Assembly: GCF_900176535.1 (NCBI RefSeq)
Contig: NZ_FWXT01000002.1
Location: forward strand, 372,001 to 436,000
DNA: 64,000 nt
Direction of reading: 5' to 3'
DNA from: Pedobacter africanus
GTDB lineage: Bacteria > Bacteroidota > Bacteroidia > Sphingobacteriales > Sphingobacteriaceae
The notes under the pieces are model-generated. The model did no database searches. It saw only the letters and a list, made by a program, of their open reading frames with translations, and was not told where the DNA came from. Below are positions 9,801 to 17,952 of this stretch, one piece after another (the first letter of the stretch is position 1; every line of letters starts with the position of its first letter). A program made the position numbers and the translations under genes.

Positions 9801-10465
9801 CATCAATCGGAAAAATTGCTTTTGGGCTAGGTAGTTACAAGTGGGCAGGACTTGACCCAGAAACGGGTGATCCTAGAGGTGTTTTGAATGGCGAAATAAG
9901 TAAAGATTATTGGGGAATTATGTCTGATTCAGTAGATAATCAGGTTTTTCATGGATCTAGTATTCCTTTGTACTCAGGTTTTGTTACCAATAATTTTTCA
10001 TGGAGAAAACTTTCAATCTCTTTTAATATAGGATATAAGTTCGGGTTTTACTTTAGGAAACCTACTATTGATTATTTAGATTTAGCCTCTAAAAGTTTTC
10101 TTCATTCTGATTATTATAAACGATGGCAGAAGCCAGGAGATGAAAAATATACTAGTGTACCTTCCCTTACTTATCCATCAAATGACCCTGGCAGGGATGA
10201 GTTTTACAGTAAATCAGAGGTAAATGTGCTGAGAGGTGATCATATTAGGCTGCAGGACATTCGTGTGCAATATAATTTTGATGCGCTTTTAAAACATAAT
10301 TCTGTTTTTAAAAATTTGAGCGCCTTTATGTATGCTAACAATCTGAATGTAATAGTTTGGCGGAAAAATAAATCAAATTTAGATCCTGATTATGCGGGCA
10401 GTAATAACAATTTATTAACTCCTCCTGTGAAATCACTAACATTTGGATTATCAGCTAATTTTTAG
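6887..10465 (+). CDS. SusC/RagA TonB-dependent receptor with STN signalling domain (locus 1)
   Basis: Outer-membrane active importer, 1192 residues from the ATG at 6887; this start is chosen because the paralogs share the Met-Tyr N terminus. In order: a pre-signal extension, a hydrophobic signal (MRLTTVILLATLMQLSAASF), an STN domain (about 47-115) that signals to FecR, a CarboxypepD_reg-like domain (about 143-215), a plug with Leu-Lys-Asp-Ala-Ala-Ala-Thr-Ser-Ile-Trp-Gly and the Gly-Asn-Gly-Val-Ile-Val-Ile-Thr segment, then the barrel ending in Phe. Residues about 126-134 (VIQSAAKDL) come from an inserted repeat element. From about 7560 the DNA is visibly more AT-rich than fecR, suggesting a mosaic gene. 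SusD follows 10 nt later. Confidence 0.93.
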   Translation: MYKIYTKKWDRPGGFIHKLLLIMRLTTVILLATLMQLSAASFGQKFTYSKRGSTLAEVFQAIETQTGYSIFFANQQIDKRKKIDVSFKDTELKEALDVLAEKSAFEYAIDEKNISIKPKTPSFLSVIQSAAKDLFADDDRNLADIRGVVRNERGEPLEGITVMVKGAKAGTRTNEKGEFLLKGVKKGDVLVFTGVAIEPFEYTVKDDKNIDLNLKARLVQLEEVGINTGYQKISRERFVGSYSQLDSAAFHRRAGMGILERLDGTVTGVLFNKKVFGNNPDQVANFSPIQIRGISTLESNQNPLIIVDNFPYTFDLSTLNPNDIQDITVLKDAAATSIWGSRAGNGVIVITTKKGKFNQPLHVSWNSNLTIQDKPDLYYNSQVSSSDFIDFERELFSEGAYDFILADPSMGPVSPVVDVLNQVRNGSLTESEGNIKINNLRNVDTRDQLNRYVYQNGVSQQHSVNIGGGNNNINYSISLGYNNTKPDIKNSENNDQYTINSTASFKVGKRVNISTGINLSQGTQRTAALPAFSMYPYLQLADENGNALPVVNRYRISYVDTVGKGKLLDWHFRPLDELKFADQSNITRNNILNAGISYAAVSWLTLEFLGQYNFQNTDASVFKSIESFETRNLINRFTNLTFTDLQRRYPIPLGGILDKNSSKSNSYNFRGGISVNKNWNNHQFSAMISGDLSDARGSSNSSRYYGYQPDFAGYSLYMDYVNRYLVYPLNTGSTDQIPTENKLVAENISRFVSLTGNVSYMFRNKYSIYGSARRDGSNLFGVSTNNKWKPLWSVGVAWQIDKEKFFDLSWIDQLKLRSSFGYSGNVNNTIPGILTITILPNPNFLTGLKSAIRGNLPNPNLRWEEVKIFNSGVDFSLFKNRISGNVEYYRKSSVDLITAIGLAPSVGATFNNMNVASLKGGGLDLNLNAKVLQNDIHWSIQVGLSHAKMKVEKMYLFNNYGAIQFVSSGINPSIGKIAFGLGSYKWAGLDPETGDPRGVLNGEISKDYWGIMSDSVDNQVFHGSSIPLYSGFVTNNFSWRKLSISFNIGYKFGFYFRKPTIDYLDLASKSFLHSDYYKRWQKPGDEKYTSVPSLTYPSNDPGRDEFYSKSEVNVLRGDHIRLQDIRVQYNFDALLKHNSVFKNLSAFMYANNLNVIVWRKNKSNLDPDYAGSNNNLLTPPVKSLTFGLSANF
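7262..7288. repeat. REP-like element inside susC (locus 1)
   Basis: A single GTCATCC...GGATCTG unit related to the elements at 5897-5999. It is read in frame between the STN and CarboxypepD_reg-like domains, i.e. in an interdomain linker. Confidence 0.6.
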
Positions 10466-10475
10466 AATTTAAGTT

Positions 10476-11852
10476 ATGAAATCAATACGTATTAAAATTG
10501 CAGCCCTTGTTCTTGTACTGGCATTAGGAGCATGCAAAAAATTTCTAGATGAAAAGCCAAATCAAGCGTTGTATGTTCCTACTAAACTCACTGAACTGCT
10601 AGCATTGATAGACAATACTGCTGACATGAATTTCGGCTACGGTAATTCTTTGATAGAGGTACTGGCAGACGATTATTATGTAACTTACTCAAATTGGCAA
10701 AGTGCCGAATTGGTTCAAAGAAATCATTATGTTTGGACGGGGGAGACATCTGATCTCCTTAACTGGCAGCAACCTTATCTAAATGCTATTTCTTGTAGCA
10801 ATGTGATTTTAGATCAGTTACAAAAAATTGATAAAAAAAATGATATCTCATTGAGTCAACAAATTGAAGGTTCTGCTTTATTTTTGCGCTCATTTGGATT
10901 TTATCAATTAGCCCAGGTTTATTGTAAACCGTATTCTGAAACTGCTGGAGCAGATTTAGGCATTGTATTACGCGAAACAGTAGATTTAGAGGCAAAATCC
11001 ATACGATCCACATTAGCTGAAACCTACCATAAAATTGTAACAGATTTAAATAGATCACTACAATTACTGCCAGAATATAGCGAATATAGAACTAGGCCTA
11101 GTAAGGTTGCTGCTTATGCTATGCTAGCAAGAGTCCATTTAAGTATGAGAGAATATGAGAATGCGCAGAAATTTGCTGATTTAGCTTTGGAATTAAATAA
11201 TAAACTAATAGACTTCAATGATCTGCCCGTTGGGAGTTCATTAATTTTACCGTTGTCCGTTAACAATGAAGAAATTATTTTTTTTAGTAGCTTAAACTCA
11301 TCTATTCTTACGAGTTTAAATACAGCAAAGATTGACACAAACTTATATCGTTCTTATGGCGCTGATGATATAAGGAAGAATGTTTTTTTTATACAAAATA
11401 CTGGAGCAAATGCTGGAACTTATAGATTCAGAGGAAGTTATTATGTACGTACAGCCTCTACCATTTCTAGTGTCTTTAATGGGTTAACTACAGGTGAATT
11501 ATATCTTATTAAAGCAGAATGCCTTGCTAGAAAAGGAAACACAATAGAAGCCATGAAAACTTTAAATGCACTATTAAAAAAGCGTTACAAAAGAAATGCC
11601 TTTATTGATTTTTCTGCTGGCACTCCGACTGAAGCATTAAATACCATTCTAACTGAAAGAAGGAAGGAATTAATTTTTAGAGGACAACGATGGACTGATC
11701 TGCGTCGATTTAATTTAGAAGGAGCCAATATTACCTTAAAAAGAAAATTAAATGACCAAATCTATACCCTTCCTCCGAATGATGCTCGGTGGGTAGTACC
11801 TATTCCTCGAGAAGAAATTGCTATTTCTGGAATCACACAAAATCCGTACTAA
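10476..11852 (+). CDS. SusD/RagB family outer-membrane lipoprotein (locus 1)
   Basis: 458 residues; lipoprotein signal ending at the lipobox Leu-Gly-Ala-Cys. SusD features include the early Lys-Lys-Phe-Leu-Asp-Glu-Lys-Pro segment after the lipidated Cys, the helix with EGSALFLRSFGFYQLAQVY, and the C-terminal ERRKELIFRGQRWTDLRRF. It follows SusC by 10 nt and shares its AT-rich composition. It is not closely similar to the SusD proteins of the three tandem loci, so the substrate probably differs. Confidence 0.9.
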   Translation: MKSIRIKIAALVLVLALGACKKFLDEKPNQALYVPTKLTELLALIDNTADMNFGYGNSLIEVLADDYYVTYSNWQSAELVQRNHYVWTGETSDLLNWQQPYLNAISCSNVILDQLQKIDKKNDISLSQQIEGSALFLRSFGFYQLAQVYCKPYSETAGADLGIVLRETVDLEAKSIRSTLAETYHKIVTDLNRSLQLLPEYSEYRTRPSKVAAYAMLARVHLSMREYENAQKFADLALELNNKLIDFNDLPVGSSLILPLSVNNEEIIFFSSLNSSILTSLNTAKIDTNLYRSYGADDIRKNVFFIQNTGANAGTYRFRGSYYVRTASTISSVFNGLTTGELYLIKAECLARKGNTIEAMKTLNALLKKRYKRNAFIDFSAGTPTEALNTILTERRKELIFRGQRWTDLRRFNLEGANITLKRKLNDQIYTLPPNDARWVVPIPREEIAISGITQNPY

Positions 11853-11876
11853 TTATATCATTATAAAAAAATAATT

Positions 11877-13379
11877 ATGAAATTATTGTTGCTAGTGGGT
11901 TTATACTTCCTAAGCTCTACACTATTATTTGCACAGGAGTCGAATCGAGCAATTCATGTATCCTTAAATCCAACTCCTAAGTCTATTTACGATTCGTTGT
12001 TCTATGTCAATGATTGGAGAAAGGAATATGCACGCAATGTAAATGCGGATTCACTGTTTGGAAAGGATTGGATGGGCAAGATTCTAAAAGTTGGTAATGC
12101 AGTGCCGGATTTGGAGCTGAAAATGAGTATAAAAGGAGTCGTTAGGAAATTAAGATTTTCAGACTTCAGAAATAAAATTTTGATTTTAGACTTCTGGAGT
12201 ACCTTCTGCAGTAGTTGCATTGAATCATTTCCAAAGATGAAGCACTTGCAAGAAAGGTTTGGTGATAAGATACAAATTGTTCTTGTAAACCCTTTCGAGA
12301 CAGAAGAACAAGTTAAAGCGCGAATCGGTAAAAATATTACGAAAATGCCTGATTTACCATTAGTCTTCGGGGCAACATATCTTTTTCCGTATTTCCCAAT
12401 GAGATGGGTGCCTTATCATGTTTGGATTGATCAAAAAGGAGAAGTTGTAGTGTTAGGCTCAAATTTTAATACCTATGAGAAAAAAATAGATGCCCTTGTT
12501 AAGGGCAGGAAAATTTCTTCCTGGCAAGATGAATGCACTAAACCTAGTTTTAATAAAGAAATATCGTATGCAAAATTACTTGGAATAAAACCGAAAGCTA
12601 CTTCATACAATTCATTTTTTACTTTCTTTAATAATGAGTACGCCCCCAAAGGTAGTACTCTTGGAAGTTCTGTAGTGAATAAGATAGACTCTACGAATAA
12701 TGCTAGACGCAGTACATTTGTAAACTGGACTATTGAGGAGTTATATAGGTATGCATTTGAATCAATGTATCAAAATCCATTAAATAGGAAAATTTTTATT
12801 AACCCGTATGATTCTTCTTTACTTGACGAAGTAAAGGATTCTTTAAGATATTCGTATCGATATAGCCAATTCCCAGTGGACACAACATTCACAAAAAGCA
12901 TGTTTTGTTATGAGCAAATAGTTCCTGAAAGCATTTCTATTGAACAAAGTCAACATATGATGGCTGAGGATTTAAATGCCTATTTTGGAAAGTTATATGG
13001 AACATATGGTAGAGTGGAAAAAAGGATAGTTCCTGCATTTGTAATTGTAAAAACTTCAGGGAATAAAAGCAGAAGACTCTTTTCGAAAACTAAACCGTAT
13101 TCAAAGGAGATTATAAAAAATGGTCAAAAATGGGTTCAGCACAGAGGAATTAGTTTTGAGGGGGCACTCGGGGGTGTTTTGCAAATCCATTTACTTAATG
13201 ATAGGACACCACTGATCAATGAAACAGGTATCGATGGTAAAGCCAAAATTAATATTGAATTACCTGTCAAAGCTACTATTGTCAACATTAAACAAGCTTT
13301 AAAACCTTTTGGACTTGATATTATAAAAAGAAACACCGAAGTAGATCTATTGCTGATTAGTGACACCAAAGCCAAATGA
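11877..13379 (+). CDS. TlpA-like thioredoxin fused to a C-terminal DUF3738 (TIGR03435-like) domain
   Basis: 500-residue exported protein with a signal peptide ending near Leu-Phe-Ala-Gln. The thioredoxin-like domain covers about residues 72-210, with active site Phe-Cys-Ser-Ser-Cys (Cys 111 and 114) and a Val-Pro-Tyr loop. The C-terminal half ends with a Leu-Asn-Asp-Arg-Thr-Pro-Leu-Ile-Asn-Glu-Thr-Gly pattern and a final Leu-Leu-Leu-Ile-Ser-Asp, which resembles the DRTGL...G..D..V.D end of TIGR03435/DUF3738 proteins. The gene is the last of the AT-rich block and lies 24 nt after SusD. Likely role: periplasmic redox partner of this SusCD system. The DUF3738 assignment is from pattern only. Confidence 0.75.
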   Translation: MKLLLLVGLYFLSSTLLFAQESNRAIHVSLNPTPKSIYDSLFYVNDWRKEYARNVNADSLFGKDWMGKILKVGNAVPDLELKMSIKGVVRKLRFSDFRNKILILDFWSTFCSSCIESFPKMKHLQERFGDKIQIVLVNPFETEEQVKARIGKNITKMPDLPLVFGATYLFPYFPMRWVPYHVWIDQKGEVVVLGSNFNTYEKKIDALVKGRKISSWQDECTKPSFNKEISYAKLLGIKPKATSYNSFFTFFNNEYAPKGSTLGSSVVNKIDSTNNARRSTFVNWTIEELYRYAFESMYQNPLNRKIFINPYDSSLLDEVKDSLRYSYRYSQFPVDTTFTKSMFCYEQIVPESISIEQSQHMMAEDLNAYFGKLYGTYGRVEKRIVPAFVIVKTSGNKSRRLFSKTKPYSKEIIKNGQKWVQHRGISFEGALGGVLQIHLLNDRTPLINETGIDGKAKINIELPVKATIVNIKQALKPFGLDIIKRNTEVDLLLISDTKAK

Positions 13380-13415
13380 ATCGCTTCTAAATCTATAAAA
13401 TACATAACAACACCA

Positions 13416-15950
13416 ATGAAATATTCAAAATTTATCATTTTGTATGGCGCAGCCCTTGCCCTGTTTTCCTGCAGCGTTTTTAAAAAGCAACAAAAAAAAA
13501 ACGCGATTTTAGCCAGCCCGATTACAAAAAATGTAGTTGACACGGCTAAGAAAGCAGTGTTTTCTAAACTGAAACCTTATGACCAGGTAATCACAAAAAA
13601 GGCTGCTACCAGCTCAGGTTTGTTTAAAGTACACCAGGTGGAAGACAGGTATTTCTTTGAAGTACCAGACTCGTTGTTAGAAACAGACCTGTTGATTGTG
13701 AACCGGATAGCGAAGGGAGCTACCGGTGCAAGCCAGGCTATGAGCGGCTATAGTGGTGATCAGATCAATGAAAATGTAGTACGTTTTGCTAAAGGGCCTC
13801 ATTACAGACTGTTCATTAAAAACATGTCTTATACGGAACGCTCTGCAGATAGCAGTGACAATGGCATGTACCGTTCTGTTCGTAATTCAAGTTTGCAACC
13901 TATTGTTGCTGCCTTTGATATCAAAGCCGTAAGCAAAGATTCAGCTGCGGTTGTAATAGATGTGACGGATTACCTGAACGCAGATAATGAAATCCTGTTT
14001 TTTAATTCCGGAGCTAAAAGTGCCTTGAAGCTGGGTGGCTTGCAAGCCGATAAAAGTTATATTGAAGCTGTAAAAGCTTATCCGGAAAACGTAGAAATCA
14101 GAACTGTTAAAACTTACGGCAGGACCGGTGGAGCAGCAATGTCCGGTCTTCCACCTTCAGCGGGGGGAAACGCTACCTATGAATTGAACAGTTCTATTAT
14201 CTGGTTGCCCAAACGTTTGATGGCATCAAGAGCATATGATGACAGGGTTGGTTATTTTGCAACGGGATATGTAGATTTTGATCGTAACCCTCAAGGTGTT
14301 GGATTTAACGCGCTGATAACGCGCTGGAGGCTGGAGCCAAAAAAGGAAGACGAAGCTAGGTATTTGAGAGGCGAACTGGTAGAGCCTAAGCAACCGATTG
14401 TATTTTATATCGACCCAAGTACCCCTAAAAAATGGGTGCCTTACCTGATACAAGGCGTAAACGATTGGAATGTTGCTTTTGATGCTGCAGGTTTTAAAAA
14501 TGCCGTCATAGCTAAACCTGCGCCAACAAATGCCCAGGATAGCACCTGGAGTGTAGAAAGTGCCAGGCACAATGTAATTGTTTACAAGCCATCGGCCATT
14601 GCAAACGCCAGCGGCCCCCATGTACATGACCCGCGCACCGGTGAAATACTGGAAACCCACGTAAACTGGTACCATAATGTAATGCAGTTGTTGCGCAACT
14701 GGTATTTTGTGCAGGCTAGTGCCGTAGACCCGAAAGCCCGTAAAATGAAGTTTGATGATGAATTGATGGGGCAACTTATCCGCTTTGTTTCCAGTCATGA
14801 GGTTGGGCATACTTTGGGGCTGCGCCACAATTTCGGGTCTTCATCAACAGTTCCGGTTGAGAAACTGCGGGACAAAGCATGGTTAGAAGCCAACGGGCAT
14901 ACCCCAAGCATTATGGATTATGCGCGGTTTAACTATGTTGCCCAGCCGGAAGACGGGATTTCCGAAAAAGGTATCTTTCCGAGGATTGGCGATTACGACA
15001 AATGGGCTATTGAGTGGGGTTACCGATGGTGGCCGGCATTGCCAAGAGAAGAAGAGGAAAGCAAACTGAACCACTGGATTATTGCCAGAACTTCTGCTAA
15101 TAAGCGGTTGTGGTTTGGTACAGAAACAGATCAAAACGATCCAAGGAGCCAAAATGAAGATCTTGGTGATGATGCCATGAAGGCTGGTGCTTATGGCGTT
15201 AGAAACCTGCAAAGAATTGTTCCTCATCTGATGGAATGGACTCGAGAAAAGAATGAAGGGTATACAAATCTGAAAATGATGTTCGACGAAGTAGCCGGTC
15301 AGTTCAACCGTTATACCGGCCATGTGCTGAAAAACATTGGCGGGATAATGACTACGCCAAAAAGTGTAGAGGAAAAAGGAGTTGTAGTGGTAAACGTACC
15401 TAAAGCCAAGCAGAAAAGTGCAATGACCTACCTGGATAGGTATGTGTTTACAACACCAGTTTGGCTAATGGATAAAGATGTACTGAATAAAACGGGAATT
15501 GAACCTATTGGACTTATGGAAAAGATTCAGGGATCTGCCTTGAGCAGGCTATTTTCGCCAGTAGTGTTTTTGAACCTGTGTAATGCTCAAGCCAAAGATG
15601 GTGCATCTGCCTATACGGCCGCTGAATTGCTGGCTGACATTAAACATGCTGTTTGGAAGGAATTGAAATCTGGCACTGCAGTCAATGTATATAGGCGCAA
15701 TTTACAGAAAAATCATATCAGCAATTTGATTACGATGGCCGGTTTGGGAAGGATAGTTGGCCCTGCTCTTGCGCTTCCTTCAGGATTTATGGCAGTAGGG
15801 TTCCCCAAAGATGCAGTGGGTTTAGCTAAAATACAATTGCGACAACTACAACAGGAAATTAAAACTGGTGTTCCTTTAGTTAAAGACAAAATGAGTAGGT
15901 GTCATTTGCTGGATTGCCTTGACCAAATACAAAGGGCTTTAAAAGTATAA
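13416..15950 (+). CDS. Zinc-dependent metalloprotease lipoprotein (DUF5117/DUF5118/DUF4953 type)
   Basis: 844-residue predicted lipoprotein (lipobox Leu-Phe-Ser-Cys). The zinc site is a metzincin motif, His-Glu-Val-Gly-His-Thr-Leu-Gly-Leu-Arg-His, starting at about residue 461, followed by a Met-turn-like Ser-Ile-Met-Asp-Tyr. The N-terminal part matches the DUF5118-DUF5117 architecture with the AYDDRVGYF and ITRWRLEP segments. It starts 36 nt after the thioredoxin-DUF3738 gene but has higher GC, and it precedes the MauE-like gene by 10 nt. Likely role: processing of peptides or proteins at the cell envelope; substrate unknown. Confidence 0.9.
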   Translation: MKYSKFIILYGAALALFSCSVFKKQQKKNAILASPITKNVVDTAKKAVFSKLKPYDQVITKKAATSSGLFKVHQVEDRYFFEVPDSLLETDLLIVNRIAKGATGASQAMSGYSGDQINENVVRFAKGPHYRLFIKNMSYTERSADSSDNGMYRSVRNSSLQPIVAAFDIKAVSKDSAAVVIDVTDYLNADNEILFFNSGAKSALKLGGLQADKSYIEAVKAYPENVEIRTVKTYGRTGGAAMSGLPPSAGGNATYELNSSIIWLPKRLMASRAYDDRVGYFATGYVDFDRNPQGVGFNALITRWRLEPKKEDEARYLRGELVEPKQPIVFYIDPSTPKKWVPYLIQGVNDWNVAFDAAGFKNAVIAKPAPTNAQDSTWSVESARHNVIVYKPSAIANASGPHVHDPRTGEILETHVNWYHNVMQLLRNWYFVQASAVDPKARKMKFDDELMGQLIRFVSSHEVGHTLGLRHNFGSSSTVPVEKLRDKAWLEANGHTPSIMDYARFNYVAQPEDGISEKGIFPRIGDYDKWAIEWGYRWWPALPREEEESKLNHWIIARTSANKRLWFGTETDQNDPRSQNEDLGDDAMKAGAYGVRNLQRIVPHLMEWTREKNEGYTNLKMMFDEVAGQFNRYTGHVLKNIGGIMTTPKSVEEKGVVVVNVPKAKQKSAMTYLDRYVFTTPVWLMDKDVLNKTGIEPIGLMEKIQGSALSRLFSPVVFLNLCNAQAKDGASAYTAAELLADIKHAVWKELKSGTAVNVYRRNLQKNHISNLITMAGLGRIVGPALALPSGFMAVGFPKDAVGLAKIQLRQLQQEIKTGVPLVKDKMSRCHLLDCLDQIQRALKV

Positions 15951-15960
15951 TTAAACCGAA

Positions 15961-16383
15961 ATGAATAGACCCAAGATAACTTTTATCATATCCCTGCTTT
16001 TGGCTTTAACCTTTGTTTATACGGCGGGCCTCAAACTTTGGGGTTATGTGCATTCAAAAACCGGTTTTGATTTCTTTCCGTTTGTTAAAGATTATCATCA
16101 GCTGTTGTTTTGGGGCTTGATAGTTATGCAACTGGCGTTAGCGGGCTGTTTGCTGTTCCGCAGGCTAAGGCTAACGGGATTGTATGCTACTTTTTTCTTG
16201 CTTGTCGCATTAGATACATATCTGTATGTAATGTTGCATTATGCTGATCATGTACCTTGTTTTTGTACGGGTGTAGTGCCTGGCTTGTCTTGGAATGGGC
16301 ATTTATGGTTTACAATTGGTTTTACATTATTGGCAGGAACGGGTATAGCGCTTTTGCCTAATGATATTCATGCGCGTGGATAG
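15961..16383 (+). CDS. MauE/DoxX-like redox-associated membrane protein
   Basis: 140 residues with four predicted membrane segments (about 7-25, 45-63, 68-90 and 113-132) and a Cys-Phe-Cys pair in the loop before the last segment. The pattern matches MauE-family proteins; MauE in methylotrophs is needed for maturation of the disulfide-rich MauA. The gene lies between the metalloprotease and a small Cys-containing exported protein, so a disulfide-forming role for that product is a reasonable inference. A second member of the family is at 21155. Confidence 0.75.
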   Translation: MNRPKITFIISLLLALTFVYTAGLKLWGYVHSKTGFDFFPFVKDYHQLLFWGLIVMQLALAGCLLFRRLRLTGLYATFFLLVALDTYLYVMLHYADHVPCFCTGVVPGLSWNGHLWFTIGFTLLAGTGIALLPNDIHARG

Positions 16384-16438
16384 GTTGAACCGGTAACCTG
16401 TGTTGAATACCGGAAAAAGAAAATAAAAAGATTAAATT

Positions 16439-16819
16439 ATGAAAAGAGTTAAATTTTTAATGGTTTTTGTGCTCCTACTAGTAGGTACACTTACTGTGTT
16501 TGCTTTGTCTAGTGATAGTTACCGCAAGCATGCTGTTTTTCAAGAATGTATAAAGTATAACGGACCTCAAAATCCAGTATTTCCTACTGATATTTTAGAG
16601 CAAAATAATTGGAATTCTTTAATTGGAAATCCATTCCCTTATTGTTTTGGTGGATCTAAGCTATGTGCGATATGTTTTGAAAATATGAACCTTACACCTG
16701 CGGATGCAAGATGGATTCTTTATGATTATTATATTATGAATGCTTCTTTTCCAATGAATGGTTCGCCGATTACGGATTCTAATGGAAACACAATTTGGGT
16801 ATATACTAAATCATTGTAA
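16439..16819 (+). CDS. Small exported Cys-containing protein, possibly DUF6520-like
   Basis: 126 residues with an N-terminal signal peptide (cleavage near Val-Phe-Ala-Leu) and four cysteines in the mature part, two of them in Leu-Cys-Ala-Ile-Cys. It begins 55 nt after the MauE-like gene and is followed by a strong hairpin. The arrangement resembles the MauE-like plus small exported peptide pair at 21155-22137, although the two peptides show little sequence similarity. Function unknown. Confidence 0.65.
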   Translation: MKRVKFLMVFVLLLVGTLTVFALSSDSYRKHAVFQECIKYNGPQNPVFPTDILEQNNWNSLIGNPFPYCFGGSKLCAICFENMNLTPADARWILYDYYIMNASFPMNGSPITDSNGNTIWVYTKSL

Positions 16820-16864
16820 GGAATAACAAGTACCCTATTAATTAGTGCTCCATCATCCAAATCT

Positions 16865-16906
16865 GTTGATCGGGAGGCAGGGTTAGTTACAGCCTCCCGC
16901 ATCAAC
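16865..16906 (+). terminator. Strong stem-loop after the Cys-containing peptide gene
   Basis: GTTGATCGGGAGGC pairs with GCCTCCCG-C-ATCAAC (14 bp with one bulged C) around a 13-nt loop, followed by AAAATG rather than a T-run. It is placed like a terminator or transcript-stabilising 3' hairpin. Confidence 0.45.
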
Positions 16907-16945
16907 AAAATGACAATACCGCTCTCAGATCGTTTGGTTAAATCA

Positions 16946-16988
16946 AAGAAGTCCGAGGCAGTTTAAGAGCGTGCTGCTTCGGCTTCTT
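16946..16988 (+). other. Stable stem-loop between small-gene operons
   Basis: AAGAAGTCCGAGGCAG pairs with CTGCTTCGGCTTCTT (15 bp with one bulged T and one G-U pair) around a 12-nt loop, 34 nt before the small gene at 17022. Its place in a likely 5' leader makes it a terminator/attenuator or small-RNA candidate. No family recognised. Confidence 0.4.
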
Positions 16989-17021
16989 TAAAACTGAAAT
17001 GAAAATTAACATAACTCAAAT

Positions 17022-17192
17022 ATGAAACACAAACCCAAAGAACCCCTGTTTGCGCAGGTTGGCTTTCCGGATAAACAAACTGTACTGAGCATTTACGGGC
17101 ATATGCCGGCAAAAAAGCTAAAAGCAATAGTAGAGGCCATCAATAAGGTGATAAAAGAGAACAGGAATAACGCCATCAAAACGCAATCTTAA
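17022..17192 (+). CDS. Small hypothetical protein, 56 residues
   Basis: An ATG-to-TAA ORF of 56 codons whose stop is directly followed by the ATG of the next gene (TAAATG), indicating translational coupling. The protein is basic with an amphipathic C-terminal helix (KKLKAIVEAINKVIKEN). No signal peptide. Not recognised. Probably the first gene of the three-gene operon that ends with the XRE-like gene. Confidence 0.55.
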   Translation: MKHKPKEPLFAQVGFPDKQTVLSIYGHMPAKKLKAIVEAINKVIKENRNNAIKTQS

Positions 17193-17597
17193 ATGAAACA
17201 AAAATCAAAACCTGAAATGCCCGAACTACCGAAGAGCAGTTCCGATAACCTGACAAGTGTTGCAGAAGTAATAGCGCAATTGGGACAGGATTGCAAAGTG
17301 TTCCGCGAGATTGTGGCCAGTATTGAAGTAGGGCTATATTCTGAATTGACCGGGTACCTGTTCTGTGAAATGGTTAGCGCCATGAAACAGAATGCGCAGA
17401 TCCATGTTTTGCTGTACCCTGAAATTGCTGCGGAATACCTGATGGAGGGCAAGCTGCTGCTGTTTGGGATATTGACCCGACCTTACGGTGTACAGCTTAC
17501 GCCTTTGCAAGCTGATAAGATGGTGTTTGTAGAAATGGGGATGATGGAGCTGTATACATTTTACGGGGATTTGTTGATGGAAATAAATTCGAAATGA
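17193..17597 (+). CDS. Hypothetical helical protein, 134 residues
   Basis: Predicted mostly alpha-helical, no signal peptide. It is coupled to the upstream 56-residue gene (adjacent stop and start) and ends one base before the ATG of a small XRE-like regulator. Met-rich in the C-terminal half. No family recognised; the tight operon suggests a role with the regulator. Confidence 0.6.
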   Translation: MKQKSKPEMPELPKSSSDNLTSVAEVIAQLGQDCKVFREIVASIEVGLYSELTGYLFCEMVSAMKQNAQIHVLLYPEIAAEYLMEGKLLLFGILTRPYGVQLTPLQADKMVFVEMGMMELYTFYGDLLMEINSK

Positions 17598-17598
17598 T

Positions 17599-17808
17599 AT
17601 GAGAACTACTATAGGCCAGAAGTTTGAAATTTTAAGGAAACAAGCAGGTAAAACAGAAGCAGAGCTTGCTGCTTACCTGAAAATGAATGTTGAAACGTAT
17701 AGGAAGCACGAAGATGATTTTATTTACCCTAATGACAACCAGATTACCAGGCTGGGTAAGTTTTATGGGATGACATATAATGAGGTGATTGCCACAGGCG
17801 AAGACTGA
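17599..17808 (+). CDS. Small XRE-family helix-turn-helix protein
   Basis: 69 residues covering little more than an HTH_3 fold: IGQKFEILRKQAGKTEAELA (helices 1-2) followed by AYLKMNVETYRKHEDD in place of the recognition helix region, then two closing helices. Probably a DNA-binding repressor or accessory protein. It is the last gene of the three-gene operon and is followed by a good terminator at 17851. Confidence 0.7.
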   Translation: MRTTIGQKFEILRKQAGKTEAELAAYLKMNVETYRKHEDDFIYPNDNQITRLGKFYGMTYNEVIATGED

Positions 17809-17850
17809 CAAGATATTGGCGCGCTCAAAGTGATTCTAATAAGTGAAGTT

Positions 17851-17886
17851 AACGGAGGGACCCTGGTGTAGTTCCTCCGTTTTTTT
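17851..17886 (+). terminator. Rho-independent terminator
   Basis: AACGGAGG pairs perfectly with CCTCCGTT around a 15-nt loop and is followed by TTTTTT. It ends the operon 17022-17808. Confidence 0.8.
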
Positions 17887-17952
17887 AAAGCCTCAGGCCA
17901 TCAAAATTTTTCAAATTAATACAGAAATATAAATAGATAATCAACACAAACT

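Noticed and set aside
14226..14828. Long minus-strand ORF of 200 codons opposite the metalloprotease
   Set aside because: Shadow of the strongly supported plus-strand gene; no signal or domain, unusual composition.
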